From Streptococcus plurextorum DSM 22810 (GTDB lineage: Bacteria; Bacillota; Bacilli; Lactobacillales; Streptococcaceae): a DNA stretch of 64,000 nucleotides. This document shows positions 53,300-62,362 of the stretch, in pieces (positions within the stretch are counted from its first letter, which is position 1; every line of letters begins with the position of its first letter). Both the position numbers and the translations under genes were made by a program. The notes below the pieces were generated by a model. The model was not told the DNA's origin, did no database searches, and saw only the letters and a program-made list of their open reading frames with translations. The stretch covers positions 107,870 to 171,869 of the forward strand of contig NZ_AUIO01000004.1 of assembly GCF_000423745.1 (NCBI RefSeq), given 5' to 3'.

Positions 53300-53319
53300 T
53301 CATAGTCCGCAAGATTGTG

Positions 53320-53383
53320 TTATCCCCGAGCACTATAGCGAGGGATAAGTGAAACTCCCTAGGTTTTCCTAGGGAGTTTTTTG
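53320..53383 (+). repeat. 64-bp perfect direct repeat, copy 2
   Basis: Identical to 51509-51572, including the AAACTCCCTAGG terminator. Just before it, the original eno terminator is recognisable in decayed form. Confidence 0.9.
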
Positions 53384-53541
53384 TGCGTCAACAGTTCATC
53401 AGATATTCGCTAAAAACACTTTCTTAGGCCGTGTTGAAATCATTTTAACAGAGAATACCAATCAACGTTTTCATAGGATGACATAGGTGCCCATTTTTTC
53501 AAAAAATAACGAATAATAAGATAGAAAGGAGTGGTTAGAAG

Positions 53542-53586
53542 ATGAATTGGTTTAAATACCTGAAATACATTAGCATTATGCTTTAA
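53542..53586 (+). CDS. 14-residue reading frame, possible leader or remnant
   Basis: MNWFKYLKYISIML, with AAAGGAG 14 bases before the ATG at 53542. It precedes the bacteriocin gene. It may be a leader peptide or the start of a deleted gene. The region 53384-53541 before it holds the probable bacteriocin promoter but no site I can name; CATAGG occurs twice ten bases apart at about 53473-53488. Confidence 0.3.
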   Translation: MNWFKYLKYISIML

Positions 53587-53629
53587 CAGTGAAACACTAT
53601 TAAAAATAATCATGAAAAGGGGAAGAAAG

Positions 53630-53830
53630 ATGGCTCAATTTGAAACAATGGACAATCTAAATCGGAATGTTGAAGTTCTGTCAGAGAGAGAATTGATGGA
53701 AATAGAAGGTGGAGCTATCCCTCTCATTGGAGGGATAGCAGTCTGGAAGGTAGGAGTAGCTGTTGTGGGTGGCGTAGTAACCTTATTTGGAGGCGGAGCA
53801 GCCTTAGGATACTATGCTAATCGTCCTTAA
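53630..53830 (+). CDS. Class II bacteriocin-like peptide with double-glycine leader
   Basis: 66 residues. A leader ending ELMEIEGG (28 residues) is followed by a 38-residue hydrophobic, glycine-rich mature part (AIPLIGGIAVWKVGVAVVGG and onward) with GxxxG-type spacing. The Gly-Gly site is cut by ABC peptidase-exporters of the BlpA/ComA type. I choose the ATG at 53630, behind AAGGGG; an ATG at 53612 overlaps that site. With the peptide at 54066 it may form a two-peptide bacteriocin. Confidence 0.8.
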   Translation: MAQFETMDNLNRNVEVLSERELMEIEGGAIPLIGGIAVWKVGVAVVGGVVTLFGGGAALGYYANRP

Positions 53831-53856
53831 GGGGTTGGAACAAGGATGTGATTGCT

Positions 53857-54066
53857 ATGGAATTACTCAAAGAGAAGAAAATGATTATTATCATTGTGCT
53901 TATTATACTACGTATTGGCTTATCCATCTTGCAAATTACTAGAGACTTTAAAGTCTTAAAGATAGATTCTGATGTCAATTTCATGGACATATCAAATAGT
54001 TTAAGTTTTCTAGTGATTGCTGCAATTAGTTATGTTGCAATTAGTGCTTATTTAAAGGGGAATTAA
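53857..54066 (+). CDS. Small membrane protein, probable bacteriocin immunity
   Basis: 69 residues from the ATG at 53857 (AAGGA ten bases upstream), with two hydrophobic helices (about 8-26 and 43-63). Its stop codon overlaps the next start (TAATG). Position between two bacteriocin-like genes and the membrane form suggest immunity. There is no known family that I recognise. Confidence 0.6.
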   Translation: MELLKEKKMIIIIVLIILRIGLSILQITRDFKVLKIDSDVNFMDISNSLSFLVIAAISYVAISAYLKGN

Positions 54067-54242
54067 TGATGAAAGAACATATGAAACACTATAACTTACT
54101 ATCAGCAGATGAATTAGTAGCTATTAACGGAGGATTTAGATTGGCAGAAGGTGTCGCCATTGCAGGCATTTTAAATGCAGCTGTTGGCATCTTTAATGCC
54201 GGTTATAAGTTTGGAGCTGACCTTGCTAAGCGCCGTCGCTAA
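54066..54242 (+). CDS. Second bacteriocin-like peptide with double-glycine leader
   Basis: 58 residues from the ATG at 54066 (a second ATG follows at once). The leader ends ADELVAINGG (23 residues), and the 35-residue mature part (FRLAEGVAIAGILNAAVGIF and onward) has several GxxxxG/GxxxG spacings and a basic end KRRR. The start overlaps the immunity-like gene's stop. A terminator follows at 54261-54284. Confidence 0.78.
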   Translation: MMKEHMKHYNLLSADELVAINGGFRLAEGVAIAGILNAAVGIFNAGYKFGADLAKRRR

Positions 54243-54260
54243 TAGTTTACAAAGATAATT

Positions 54261-54284
54261 AAAAAAGCTGATGTCAGCTTTTTT
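54261..54284 (+). terminator. Terminator of the bacteriocin locus
   Basis: AAAAAAGCTG (54261-54270), ATGT, CAGCTTTTTT (54275-54284). The stretch 54285-54569 beyond it holds no gene that I can find. Confidence 0.8.
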
Positions 54285-54569
54285 AATTTGTCTCAGTTTG
54301 AAAAAGTCTTTTCGTTCCTTTGTTAGTTGTATCGACCATATTATCTTTAGGGGGTTCAAAACTCCTGGAGGGATCACGACTGGTCGTTAGGCTCTTTATC
54401 AGGGGAAAAGTATCTGACGGAGCTTGTAAAATCTGTAGCCACATCTTAAGTTAGTAGAGCTTTTGAGTTTGCTTAAGTGGAAAATAATGTTTGTCTAGTT
54501 TGTTTAATCATCATAAAGGATACCTTGGTGTGACAGATATAGGCAAATAGTATCTTTATTGGCAAAATA

Positions 54570-54578
54570 TGGTATAAT
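54570..54578 (+). promoter_or_regulatory. Extended -10 of the CNNM/CorC-type gene
   Basis: TGGTATAAT with no clear -35. It lies 33 bases before the ATG at 54612, which has AGGAG at 54600-54604. Confidence 0.6.
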
Positions 54579-54611
54579 AGCAATACTATATTATTTTTTA
54601 GGAGTAATTTC

Positions 54612-55946
54612 ATGGAAGACCCTGGTAGTCAGGACTTGTTGATACAATTTCTTTTGTTGCTTATTCTAACCTTTCTCAATGCTTTTTTCTCGGCATCAGA
54701 GATGGCTTTAGTGTCTCTAAATCGTTCACGTGTGGAGCAGAAAGCTGAGGATGGGGATAAAAAGTATATTCGTCTGCTGAAGGTTTTAGAAAATCCAAAT
54801 AATTTCTTATCCACCATTCAGGTGGGCATCACCTTTATTTCTCTGTTACAAGGGGCCAGTTTATCTGCATCACTTGGTGCAGTCATCTCTGAATGGCTTA
54901 ATCACATCCAATATGCAGAGACGATTGGTTCAGTTGCCTCTTTGATTTTTCTGACTTACATCTCCATTGTTCTAGGAGAATTGTATCCTAAGCGCATTGC
55001 GATGAATTTAAAGGAAAACTTAGCGGTGGTTTCTGCACCGATTATCTTATTTTTAGGGAAAATTGTTAGCCCATTTGTCTGGCTTTTATCTGCTTCGACG
55101 AATCTTCTCAGTCGCATCACCCCGATGGAATTTGACGATGCCGATGAACAGATGACTAGAGACGAGATTGAGTATATGCTAACACGAAATGATACCAGCC
55201 TTGATGCAGACGAAATTGAAATGCTACAAGGTGTCTTTTCTTTAGATGATATGGTAGCTCGTGAGGTCATGGTGCCACGTACGGATGCCTTTATGGTTGA
55301 TATCAATGCTGATTTAAAAGAAAGCATTCAAGATATTCTCAGGCAAAATTTCTCACGCATACCCGTTTATGATGGCGATAAAGATAAGGTTATTGGCTTG
55401 ATTCACATCAAGACCTTACTAAGCGCTGCTTTTGAACAAGGTTTTGAAAACATTAACTTTCGTCGCATCATGCAAGAGCCACTTTTTGTTCCTGAAACAG
55501 TCTTTATTGATGATCTCTTGACAGCCTTTCGTAGTAGTCAGAAGCAAATGGCTATTTTGCTAGATGAGTATGGTGGGGTATCGGGTCTTGTTACCTTAGA
55601 AGATTTACTGGAAGAGATTGTTGGTGAAATCGAAGATGAAACGGATAAGTCAGAAGTTTTTGTTCGAGAAATTGCTGAAAATACCTACATCGTTCAGGGA
55701 AATATGACAATTAACGACTTCAATGAGCATTTTGAAACAGAACTAGAAAGCGATGATGTCGATACGATTGCAGGTTTTTACCTTACGGGTGTCGGAGCCA
55801 TTCCTAGTCAAGACGAAAAAGAAATCTATGAGCTTGATAATGCCGATAAACATTTAATGTTGATTAATGATAAGGTAAAACACGGTCGTGTGACCAAACT
55901 CAAAGTAGTTATAACTGACTTGGAAATTTTAGAAGAAAATGAATAA
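54612..55946 (+). CDS. CNNM/CorC (HlyC-like) membrane protein with CBS domains
   Basis: 444 residues. An N-terminal DUF21 membrane domain (about 10-190, starting LIQFLLLLILTFLNAFFSASEMALVSLN) is followed by a CBS pair (EVMVPRTDAFMVDI; RIPVYDGDKDKVIGLIHIK; later MAILLDEYGGVSGLVTLEDLLEEIVGEI) and a CorC_HlyC transporter-associated domain. Relatives move or sense Mg2+ and other divalent ions. It is a single gene ending in a terminator. Confidence 0.9.
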   Translation: MEDPGSQDLLIQFLLLLILTFLNAFFSASEMALVSLNRSRVEQKAEDGDKKYIRLLKVLENPNNFLSTIQVGITFISLLQGASLSASLGAVISEWLNHIQYAETIGSVASLIFLTYISIVLGELYPKRIAMNLKENLAVVSAPIILFLGKIVSPFVWLLSASTNLLSRITPMEFDDADEQMTRDEIEYMLTRNDTSLDADEIEMLQGVFSLDDMVAREVMVPRTDAFMVDINADLKESIQDILRQNFSRIPVYDGDKDKVIGLIHIKTLLSAAFEQGFENINFRRIMQEPLFVPETVFIDDLLTAFRSSQKQMAILLDEYGGVSGLVTLEDLLEEIVGEIEDETDKSEVFVREIAENTYIVQGNMTINDFNEHFETELESDDVDTIAGFYLTGVGAIPSQDEKEIYELDNADKHLMLINDKVKHGRVTKLKVVITDLEILEENE

Positions 55947-55982
55947 AGAACGTCCCTAGGCTTTGTGCCAGGGACGTTCTTT
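55945..55982. terminator. Bidirectional terminator
   Basis: AAAGAACGTCCCT (55945-55957) pairs with AGGGACGTTCTTT (55970-55982). It overlaps the stop codon of the convergent ABC permease gene by two bases. Confidence 0.85.
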
Positions 55983-56772
55983 ATTCTAAGTTAAGTTTGT
56001 ACCTTATGATGGTATGGGTAGCAATATAAGCAACAATGATAATCATAATGGTTGTGATTAAGTTTGCCATGAGAAGACTAGTTCCTGTCAATTGAGAGGA
56101 TAATAGAAGTCCTATCAAGGTTGTTAGGATAAAGAGTCCGCCATAGCTAACAAACCCCATCAAAACACGGTAATTATTTGAAAGTTGACCGAGTGCTATG
56201 GCTAGATAGATGAGAAGCACAGCACTGACATTGGTTAGGATGGCATTCACATGAAATACTGTGGTCCAAAATGGTGTTACCTGAGTAATCACTTCCGAAT
56301 AGAAGGATTGAAGCATCGCTGAGAAGGTAGACCAACCGCTAACAGGGATGACAAAGGCAAAAATAACGATAGCGAAGATGCAATAGGTTGCAATATAGAG
56401 TAGAAAAGCAACTAAGAGTTTCGACAATATGATGTGATGTGTGGAAACTGGGAGCGTCATGGTCAAGTAGCCTTGTCGGCTAAAAACACTTTGGTAAAAA
56501 CGACGGATAATAATGGCATAGGAGGCGAGGGTAAGTGTCATGATGAGCCCCGCAAGAATAATCAGAGATAGAATCATCATAATATCACTAGATGATAAGG
56601 CCTGTCCAGTGGAGTAGGCGATATCGTAACTAGAAGAGTTTTCTACAGCTGAAGTAATCAGAGATTTTAATTGATTTCCTGTAAGGATAGCAATCAGTGT
56701 GGTGACCACAAGAAGTCCGAGATACCATTTACTGATGGATTTAAATTCATACTTTAATAACTTTCCAAACAT
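55981..56772 (-). CDS. ABC transporter permease
   Basis: 263 residues with about six membrane helices and the N-terminus MFGKLLKYEFKSISKWYLG, typical of ABC-2 type permeases next to YtrA regulators. It is the last gene of a three-gene minus-strand operon (regulator, ATPase, permease). Substrate unknown; relatives respond to cell-wall antibiotics. Confidence 0.85.
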   Translation of the reverse strand: MFGKLLKYEFKSISKWYLGLLVVTTLIAILTGNQLKSLITSAVENSSSYDIAYSTGQALSSSDIMMILSLIILAGLIMTLTLASYAIIIRRFYQSVFSRQGYLTMTLPVSTHHIILSKLLVAFLLYIATYCIFAIVIFAFVIPVSGWSTFSAMLQSFYSEVITQVTPFWTTVFHVNAILTNVSAVLLIYLAIALGQLSNNYRVLMGFVSYGGLFILTTLIGLLLSSQLTGTSLLMANLITTIMIIIVAYIATHTIIRYKLNLE

Positions 56773-56781
56773 GTTAGTCTC

Positions 56782-57480
56782 CTATGCTCTAAAATGTTCT
56801 CTAAAAAGGGAATCGATAGATTTACCATGTTCAAAGCGTAAATCATCTGCATTTCCTTGGAGGGTAATTTTCCCTTCATGTAGAAACAGCACCTCATCAA
56901 GAATGGGCTCAACATCAGTAATCAAATGGGTAGAAATAATGACAGAAGCCTCTTCGGAGTAATTGTTGATAATAGTGCGAAGGATATAGTCTCTGGCAGC
57001 AGGATCGACACCAGCGATAGGCTCGTCAAGGACATAAAGTTTAGCCCTGCGGCTCATCACTAAAATCAACTGAACCTTTTCCTTGTTCCCTTTTGAAAGG
57101 GTTTTGATACGCTTGCTTGGTTCAATAGCTAAATCAGCTAACAGTTTTTCAGCGCGTTCACGATCAAAATCAGCATAAAAATCTTGGAAAAATTTGAGGG
57201 TTGCAGTAATTGTCATGTTTTCATTCAGATAAGTGGTATCTGGTAGGTAAGAGACAATTTTTTTGCTATCAATGGAAGGGCGGAAACCGTCTATAACAAC
57301 CTCACCAGAATCAGGCTGCAAAAGACCGCTGATGAGTTTAATCAAGGTGGTTTTACCGCTACCATTTGGCCCTAAGAGTCCTATGATTTTACCTGCGGGA
57401 AGATTGAACGTCACATCATCCAAAGCCGTCTGTTGGCCATAGGACTTGATCACGTGATGTAGTTTTAGAATGTCAGTCAT
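56782..57480 (-). CDS. ABC transporter ATP-binding protein
   Basis: 232 residues: Walker A LGPNGSGKTTL (34-44), an atypical signature TLSKGNKEK and Walker B LYVLDEPIAGVD. The degenerate LSKGN signature is normal for the YtrB-like group. It starts at the base after the regulator's stop and ends 9 bases before the permease gene. Confidence 0.92.
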   Translation of the reverse strand: MTDILKLHHVIKSYGQQTALDDVTFNLPAGKIIGLLGPNGSGKTTLIKLISGLLQPDSGEVVIDGFRPSIDSKKIVSYLPDTTYLNENMTITATLKFFQDFYADFDRERAEKLLADLAIEPSKRIKTLSKGNKEKVQLILVMSRRAKLYVLDEPIAGVDPAARDYILRTIINNYSEEASVIISTHLITDVEPILDEVLFLHEGKITLQGNADDLRFEHGKSIDSLFREHFRA

Positions 57481-57849
57481 TTACAGGGTCTCCTTTAAAA
57501 AACGGGTTAATTCGGGAATGATATCATCACGGTTAAATCCGATTTTTAGCATATTATTGACAAAGTTATCAAGTTCGAGTTGAGCAACTTCGAGGCGCTT
57601 TTCGGCAATAAGTTCAGCGTCTTGTGTTACAAAACGACCAGCCGTGCGTTGTGAATAGACCATGCCCTCACGTTCTAATTCGATAAAGGCGCGTTGCATG
57701 GTATTAGGGTTAACCCCTGCTTCTTCGGCGTAGTCACGAACTGTGGGAAGCTGATCGCCACTTTTAATGTGATTGCTGACAATCTGCATTTTGATATGCT
57801 GAGCAATCTGGGCATAGATGGGAGACTTTTCGTCAAATTTCCAAGCCAT
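57481..57849 (-). CDS. GntR-family regulator, YtrA subfamily
   Basis: 122 residues. The start MAWKFDEKSPIYAQIAQHIKMQI and the wHTH (SGDQLPTVRDYAEEAGVNPN, then TMQRAFIELEREGMV) with a short C-terminal helix identify the YtrA group. I use the ATG at 57849 because it gives the family N-terminus, although it has no ribosome site; the frame stays open upstream to 57897. It probably represses its own operon from the palindrome at 57987-58004. Confidence 0.85.
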   Translation of the reverse strand: MAWKFDEKSPIYAQIAQHIKMQIVSNHIKSGDQLPTVRDYAEEAGVNPNTMQRAFIELEREGMVYSQRTAGRFVTQDAELIAEKRLEVAQLELDNFVNNMLKIGFNRDDIIPELTRFLKETL

Positions 57850-57857
57850 GGTTAAAA

Positions 57858-57933
57858 TACCAAGAGGTATCAGATGGTGTTTGCCCATCTGAAGCAAGAG
57901 GATAAAGCCAAAAGGCAGGTTATTCTCTTGGTA
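57858..57933 (-). promoter_or_regulatory. Structured leader of the YtrA-type operon
   Basis: TACCAAGAG (57858-57866) pairs with CTCTTGGTA (57925-57933), and inside it TCAGATGG (about 57870-57877) pairs with CCATCTGA (about 57885-57892). The nested hairpins lie in the mRNA leader just before the start codon. An AAAGGA site with a short TTG-led frame lies further upstream. Confidence 0.5.
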
Positions 57934-57986
57934 GTACTCAATTCCTTTCTATTATGATAAATGATTAAATTGGATAGTCAATTTTT

Positions 57987-58026
57987 GTACTATAATTATA
58001 ATACGGAAAAAGCTCTCGCTTGTCAA
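57987..58026 (-). promoter_or_regulatory. Promoter and operator of the YtrA-type operon
   Basis: On the minus strand TTGACA (58026-58021), 17 bases, TATTAT (58003-57998). GTACTATAATTATAATAC (57987-58004) is an 18-base palindrome with one mismatched pair over the -10, the expected site for a dimeric GntR-type repressor. Confidence 0.65.
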
Positions 58027-58128
58027 ATATTTTTCCTTGACATTAAGACCAGATAAGGGATAAAGGGCTGTTACTTTTAGTCATAGAGTCTTTATAGTAT
58101 AATAGGTGTAAAACCAGAGGAGGTTGGC

Positions 58129-61100
58129 ATGTTTATTCCCTTAGATACCAAGACCGTTTATACTTTTTTGGATAGTTTAATTGACATTCCAACCTATATT
58201 AATCGTGCCAAGGAACTTGGCTATACCCATCTAGGCATTATGGATAAAGACAGCCTCTATGGCGCTTATACTTTTATCCAAGAGGCTAAAAAAGCAGGAT
58301 TAGTGCCGATTTTAGGGCTAGATTTATCCACTATTGTAGCCGGAGAAGAAATCCGCCTCAAACTGATTGCTAAGAACACGGCAGGCTATCACAGTCTCTT
58401 GAAACTATCAAGTCAACGCATGCTAGGAGAGAAAGATTGGTCGGTTTTACAAGAGTCTCTTGATGGTGTCATCCTCATCTTACCTGAGCATTTTTTAACC
58501 TATGGTGATAAACTTGGTGTGGACTATTTAATAGGTGTCTATGCCAATAGCCCGCAGATGCCGTATGAAAAAGCCTTGATACCTCTGCATACGGTTCGTT
58601 ATTTTGACAATGAAGACCGAGAAACCTTACAGGTGCTTCGTGCGATTAGGGACAATGTCGCTCTAACAGAGGTTCAACCGCCAGAGGCCAACCAGTTTCT
58701 CATGCCAGTAGATACTATGACCAAAGTCTTCTCGGAACGATTTCCTGGTGCTTTGGAAACACTGACTGATCTACTTGAAGGGGTTTTCTATGATTTTGAC
58801 ACCAACCTAAAACTTCCGCGTTTTAACCGCAATAAGCCTGCGGTGGAGGAGCTTCGTGAGCGAGCAGAAGCTGGACTTTTGGCCAAAGAACTGACAGCAT
58901 CTGTGTATCAAGAACGTTTAGATAAAGAGCTGTCCATCATCCACAAAATGGGTTTTGATGATTACTTTTTGATTGTTTGGGACTTGCTGAGATTTGGGCG
59001 CAGTCAAGGCTATTATATGGGTATGGGGCGCGGTTCGGCAGCAGGTAGTTTGGTTGCTTTTGCTTTAAATATCACAGGCATTGATCCAGTAGCTAATAAC
59101 CTTCTCTTTGAACGCTTTCTTAATGAAGAACGTTACTCGATGCCTGATATTGACATTGACTTGCCAGATATTTATCGGAGTGAATTTCTACACTACGTTC
59201 GTGATCGTTATGGAAGCCAACATTCTGCACAGATTGTGACTTTTTCAACCTTTGGAGCTAAGCAAGCTATTCGAGATGTCCTAAAACGTTTTGGGGTACC
59301 AGAATATGAACTAGCCACTATTTCTAAGAAAATTGGTTTTAGAGATAGTTTAACTTCTGTCTATGAGAAAAGCATGAGTTTTAGACAAGTCATCAATAGC
59401 AAGGCTGAATATGCTAAAGCTTTTGCCATTGCCAAAAAAATTGAAGGGCAACCACGTCAGACCTCTATCCATGCTGCAGGGATTGTCATGAGTGACGATG
59501 ATTTGACGGATCATGTTCCCCTAAAAATGGGAGAGGACATGTTAATTACCCAGTTTGATGCACCTAGTATTGAGGCTAACGGTCTTCTCAAAATGGATTT
59601 TTTAGGCTTACGTAATCTGACTTTTGTTCAGAAAATGCAAGAGAAGGTTGCAGATAGATATGATAAGGTCATCGATATTGCAGCAATAGATTTAGAGGAT
59701 CCGCAGACCTTGAAACTTTTTGCGGCAGGTCGCACCAAAGGGATTTTCCAATTTGAGCAGCCAGGAGCGATAGCACTATTGAGACGGGTTAAGCCAGAGA
59801 GATTTGAGGAAGTTGTTGCTACGACAAGTCTTAATCGTCCGGGTGCTAGTGATTATATTGATAATTTTATTAAGCGGAAATTTGGTCAGGAAGCGATCGA
59901 TTTAATTGACCCAATTGTGGCTCCTATTTTAGAACCTACCTATGGTATTATGCTCTATCAGGAGCAAGTCATGCAGATTGCACAAGTTTTTGCTGGTTTT
60001 ACCCTCGGTAAAGCTGACTTGTTACGTCGAGCCATGTCTAAAAAGGACAAGACCGAGATGCAAGGCATGGCATCTGATTTCCTAGAAGGGGCAAGGGCTT
60101 TAGGAAGGTCAGAAGCGGTTGCTCGTGACCTCTTTGAGCGTATGGCTAAGTTTGCAGGTTATGGCTTTAATCGAAGCCATGCCTATGCCTACTCAGCTCT
60201 GGCTTTTCAATTGGCTTATTTCAAAGTTCATTATCCTGAAATCTTCTATGATGTGATGCTTAATGATTCTAGCAGTGACTATATTGTAGATGCTATTCAA
60301 GGGGGATTCACTCTGGGTAAAATGGGGCTAAACACAGTCCCTTACCACGATAAAGTATCACATAAAGAAATTACCCTTGGGCTAAAGACGGTCAAAGGTC
60401 TTTCACGTGACTTGGCTCTTTGGGTCATTGAGCATCGTCCATATCAAAGTATTGAGGATTTTTTAGAGAAATTACCAGGAAAATATCAGAAAGTAGCGCT
60501 TTTAACGCCTCTGATTCACATTGGTCTTTTTGATGATTTTGAACCTAATCGCCGAAAGGTTGAACATAATTTGGAGCACCTCTTTACCTTTGTCAATGAA
60601 CTAGGGAGCTTATTTGCAGATTCGTCTTACCTGTGGCTTGAGGTGGATGATTATAGTTTGTCTGAAAAATATCGTATGGAACAGGAGCTTCTGGGCGTTG
60701 GCCTAAGCCCTCATCCGCTGACTAAATTAGAACAAGAGTTGAAGGGGCAATTTACGCCAATCGACCAATTGGTGGCAGAAAAAGAGGTGACACTTCTAGC
60801 ACAAATTGATACTGTGCGAACCATCCGAACGAAAAGCAAAGGACAGCAAATGGCTTTTTTAACCGTGAGTGACACCCAAAGAAAACTTGATATCACCCTC
60901 TTTCCTGAAACCTTTACCAAATGGCAGAGCTTCCTATCAGAAGGAGTGATTTACTTGTTTAAAGGGCGAACCCAGCTAAGAGATGGTAAGCTCCAGATGG
61001 TCTTGAACAGCCTGCTAGAACCTCATCTTGAAAGATGTTGGTTGCAACTTGAGAATCATGCTTTTGATAAGGACATTTCAGCAGTGCTTGCTAAGCATCC

Positions 61101-61233
61101 CGGTGATTTGCCTGTTGTGCTCCACTATGTAGACACTAAAGAAACCATACAAGTGGAGGAATACCGTGTCGAAAAAACAGCTGCATTGGTTGAGGCCTTA
61201 TCATCTTATGTTATGAAAACGGTTTTTCGATAA
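58129..61233 (+). CDS. dnaE: DNA polymerase III alpha subunit
   Basis: Replicative C-family polymerase of the short DnaE type, 1034 residues, which extends primers alongside PolC in Firmicutes. An N-terminal PHP domain (IMDKDSLYGAYTFIQ) leads to the catalytic core with MGRGSAAGSLVAFAL and the acidic triad region SMPDIDIDLPD; a helix-hairpin-helix and OB fold follow. GAGGAGG precedes the ATG, and TATAAT is at 58098-58103. Confidence 0.97.
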   Translation: MFIPLDTKTVYTFLDSLIDIPTYINRAKELGYTHLGIMDKDSLYGAYTFIQEAKKAGLVPILGLDLSTIVAGEEIRLKLIAKNTAGYHSLLKLSSQRMLGEKDWSVLQESLDGVILILPEHFLTYGDKLGVDYLIGVYANSPQMPYEKALIPLHTVRYFDNEDRETLQVLRAIRDNVALTEVQPPEANQFLMPVDTMTKVFSERFPGALETLTDLLEGVFYDFDTNLKLPRFNRNKPAVEELRERAEAGLLAKELTASVYQERLDKELSIIHKMGFDDYFLIVWDLLRFGRSQGYYMGMGRGSAAGSLVAFALNITGIDPVANNLLFERFLNEERYSMPDIDIDLPDIYRSEFLHYVRDRYGSQHSAQIVTFSTFGAKQAIRDVLKRFGVPEYELATISKKIGFRDSLTSVYEKSMSFRQVINSKAEYAKAFAIAKKIEGQPRQTSIHAAGIVMSDDDLTDHVPLKMGEDMLITQFDAPSIEANGLLKMDFLGLRNLTFVQKMQEKVADRYDKVIDIAAIDLEDPQTLKLFAAGRTKGIFQFEQPGAIALLRRVKPERFEEVVATTSLNRPGASDYIDNFIKRKFGQEAIDLIDPIVAPILEPTYGIMLYQEQVMQIAQVFAGFTLGKADLLRRAMSKKDKTEMQGMASDFLEGARALGRSEAVARDLFERMAKFAGYGFNRSHAYAYSALAFQLAYFKVHYPEIFYDVMLNDSSSDYIVDAIQGGFTLGKMGLNTVPYHDKVSHKEITLGLKTVKGLSRDLALWVIEHRPYQSIEDFLEKLPGKYQKVALLTPLIHIGLFDDFEPNRRKVEHNLEHLFTFVNELGSLFADSSYLWLEVDDYSLSEKYRMEQELLGVGLSPHPLTKLEQELKGQFTPIDQLVAEKEVTLLAQIDTVRTIRTKSKGQQMAFLTVSDTQRKLDITLFPETFTKWQSFLSEGVIYLFKGRTQLRDGKLQMVLNSLLEPHLERCWLQLENHAFDKDISAVLAKHPGDLPVVLHYVDTKETIQVEEYRVEKTAALVEALSSYVMKTVFR

Positions 61234-61270
61234 TTTCTGCTCTCAATTTAGAGCAAAAAAAAAACAATTG

Positions 61271-62329
<1,059 letters not shown>

Positions 62330-62362
62330 GTCTTTAACAAAATAATTAGGAGTATGTATAAC

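Noticed and set aside
53161..53352. A hydrophobic plus-strand frame overlapping the end of relE
   Set aside because: It is an out-of-frame shadow of relE that reads through the terminator and the 64-bp repeat, with no ribosome site.
54171..54377. A 68-residue minus-strand frame over the second bacteriocin gene
   Set aside because: It has no ribosome site, runs through the terminator at 54261-54284 and opposes a well supported plus-strand gene.
54441..54480. A second CiaR box (two CTTAAG hexamers)
   Set aside because: The hexamers are about 20 bases apart, not 5, and no -10 follows at the right distance.
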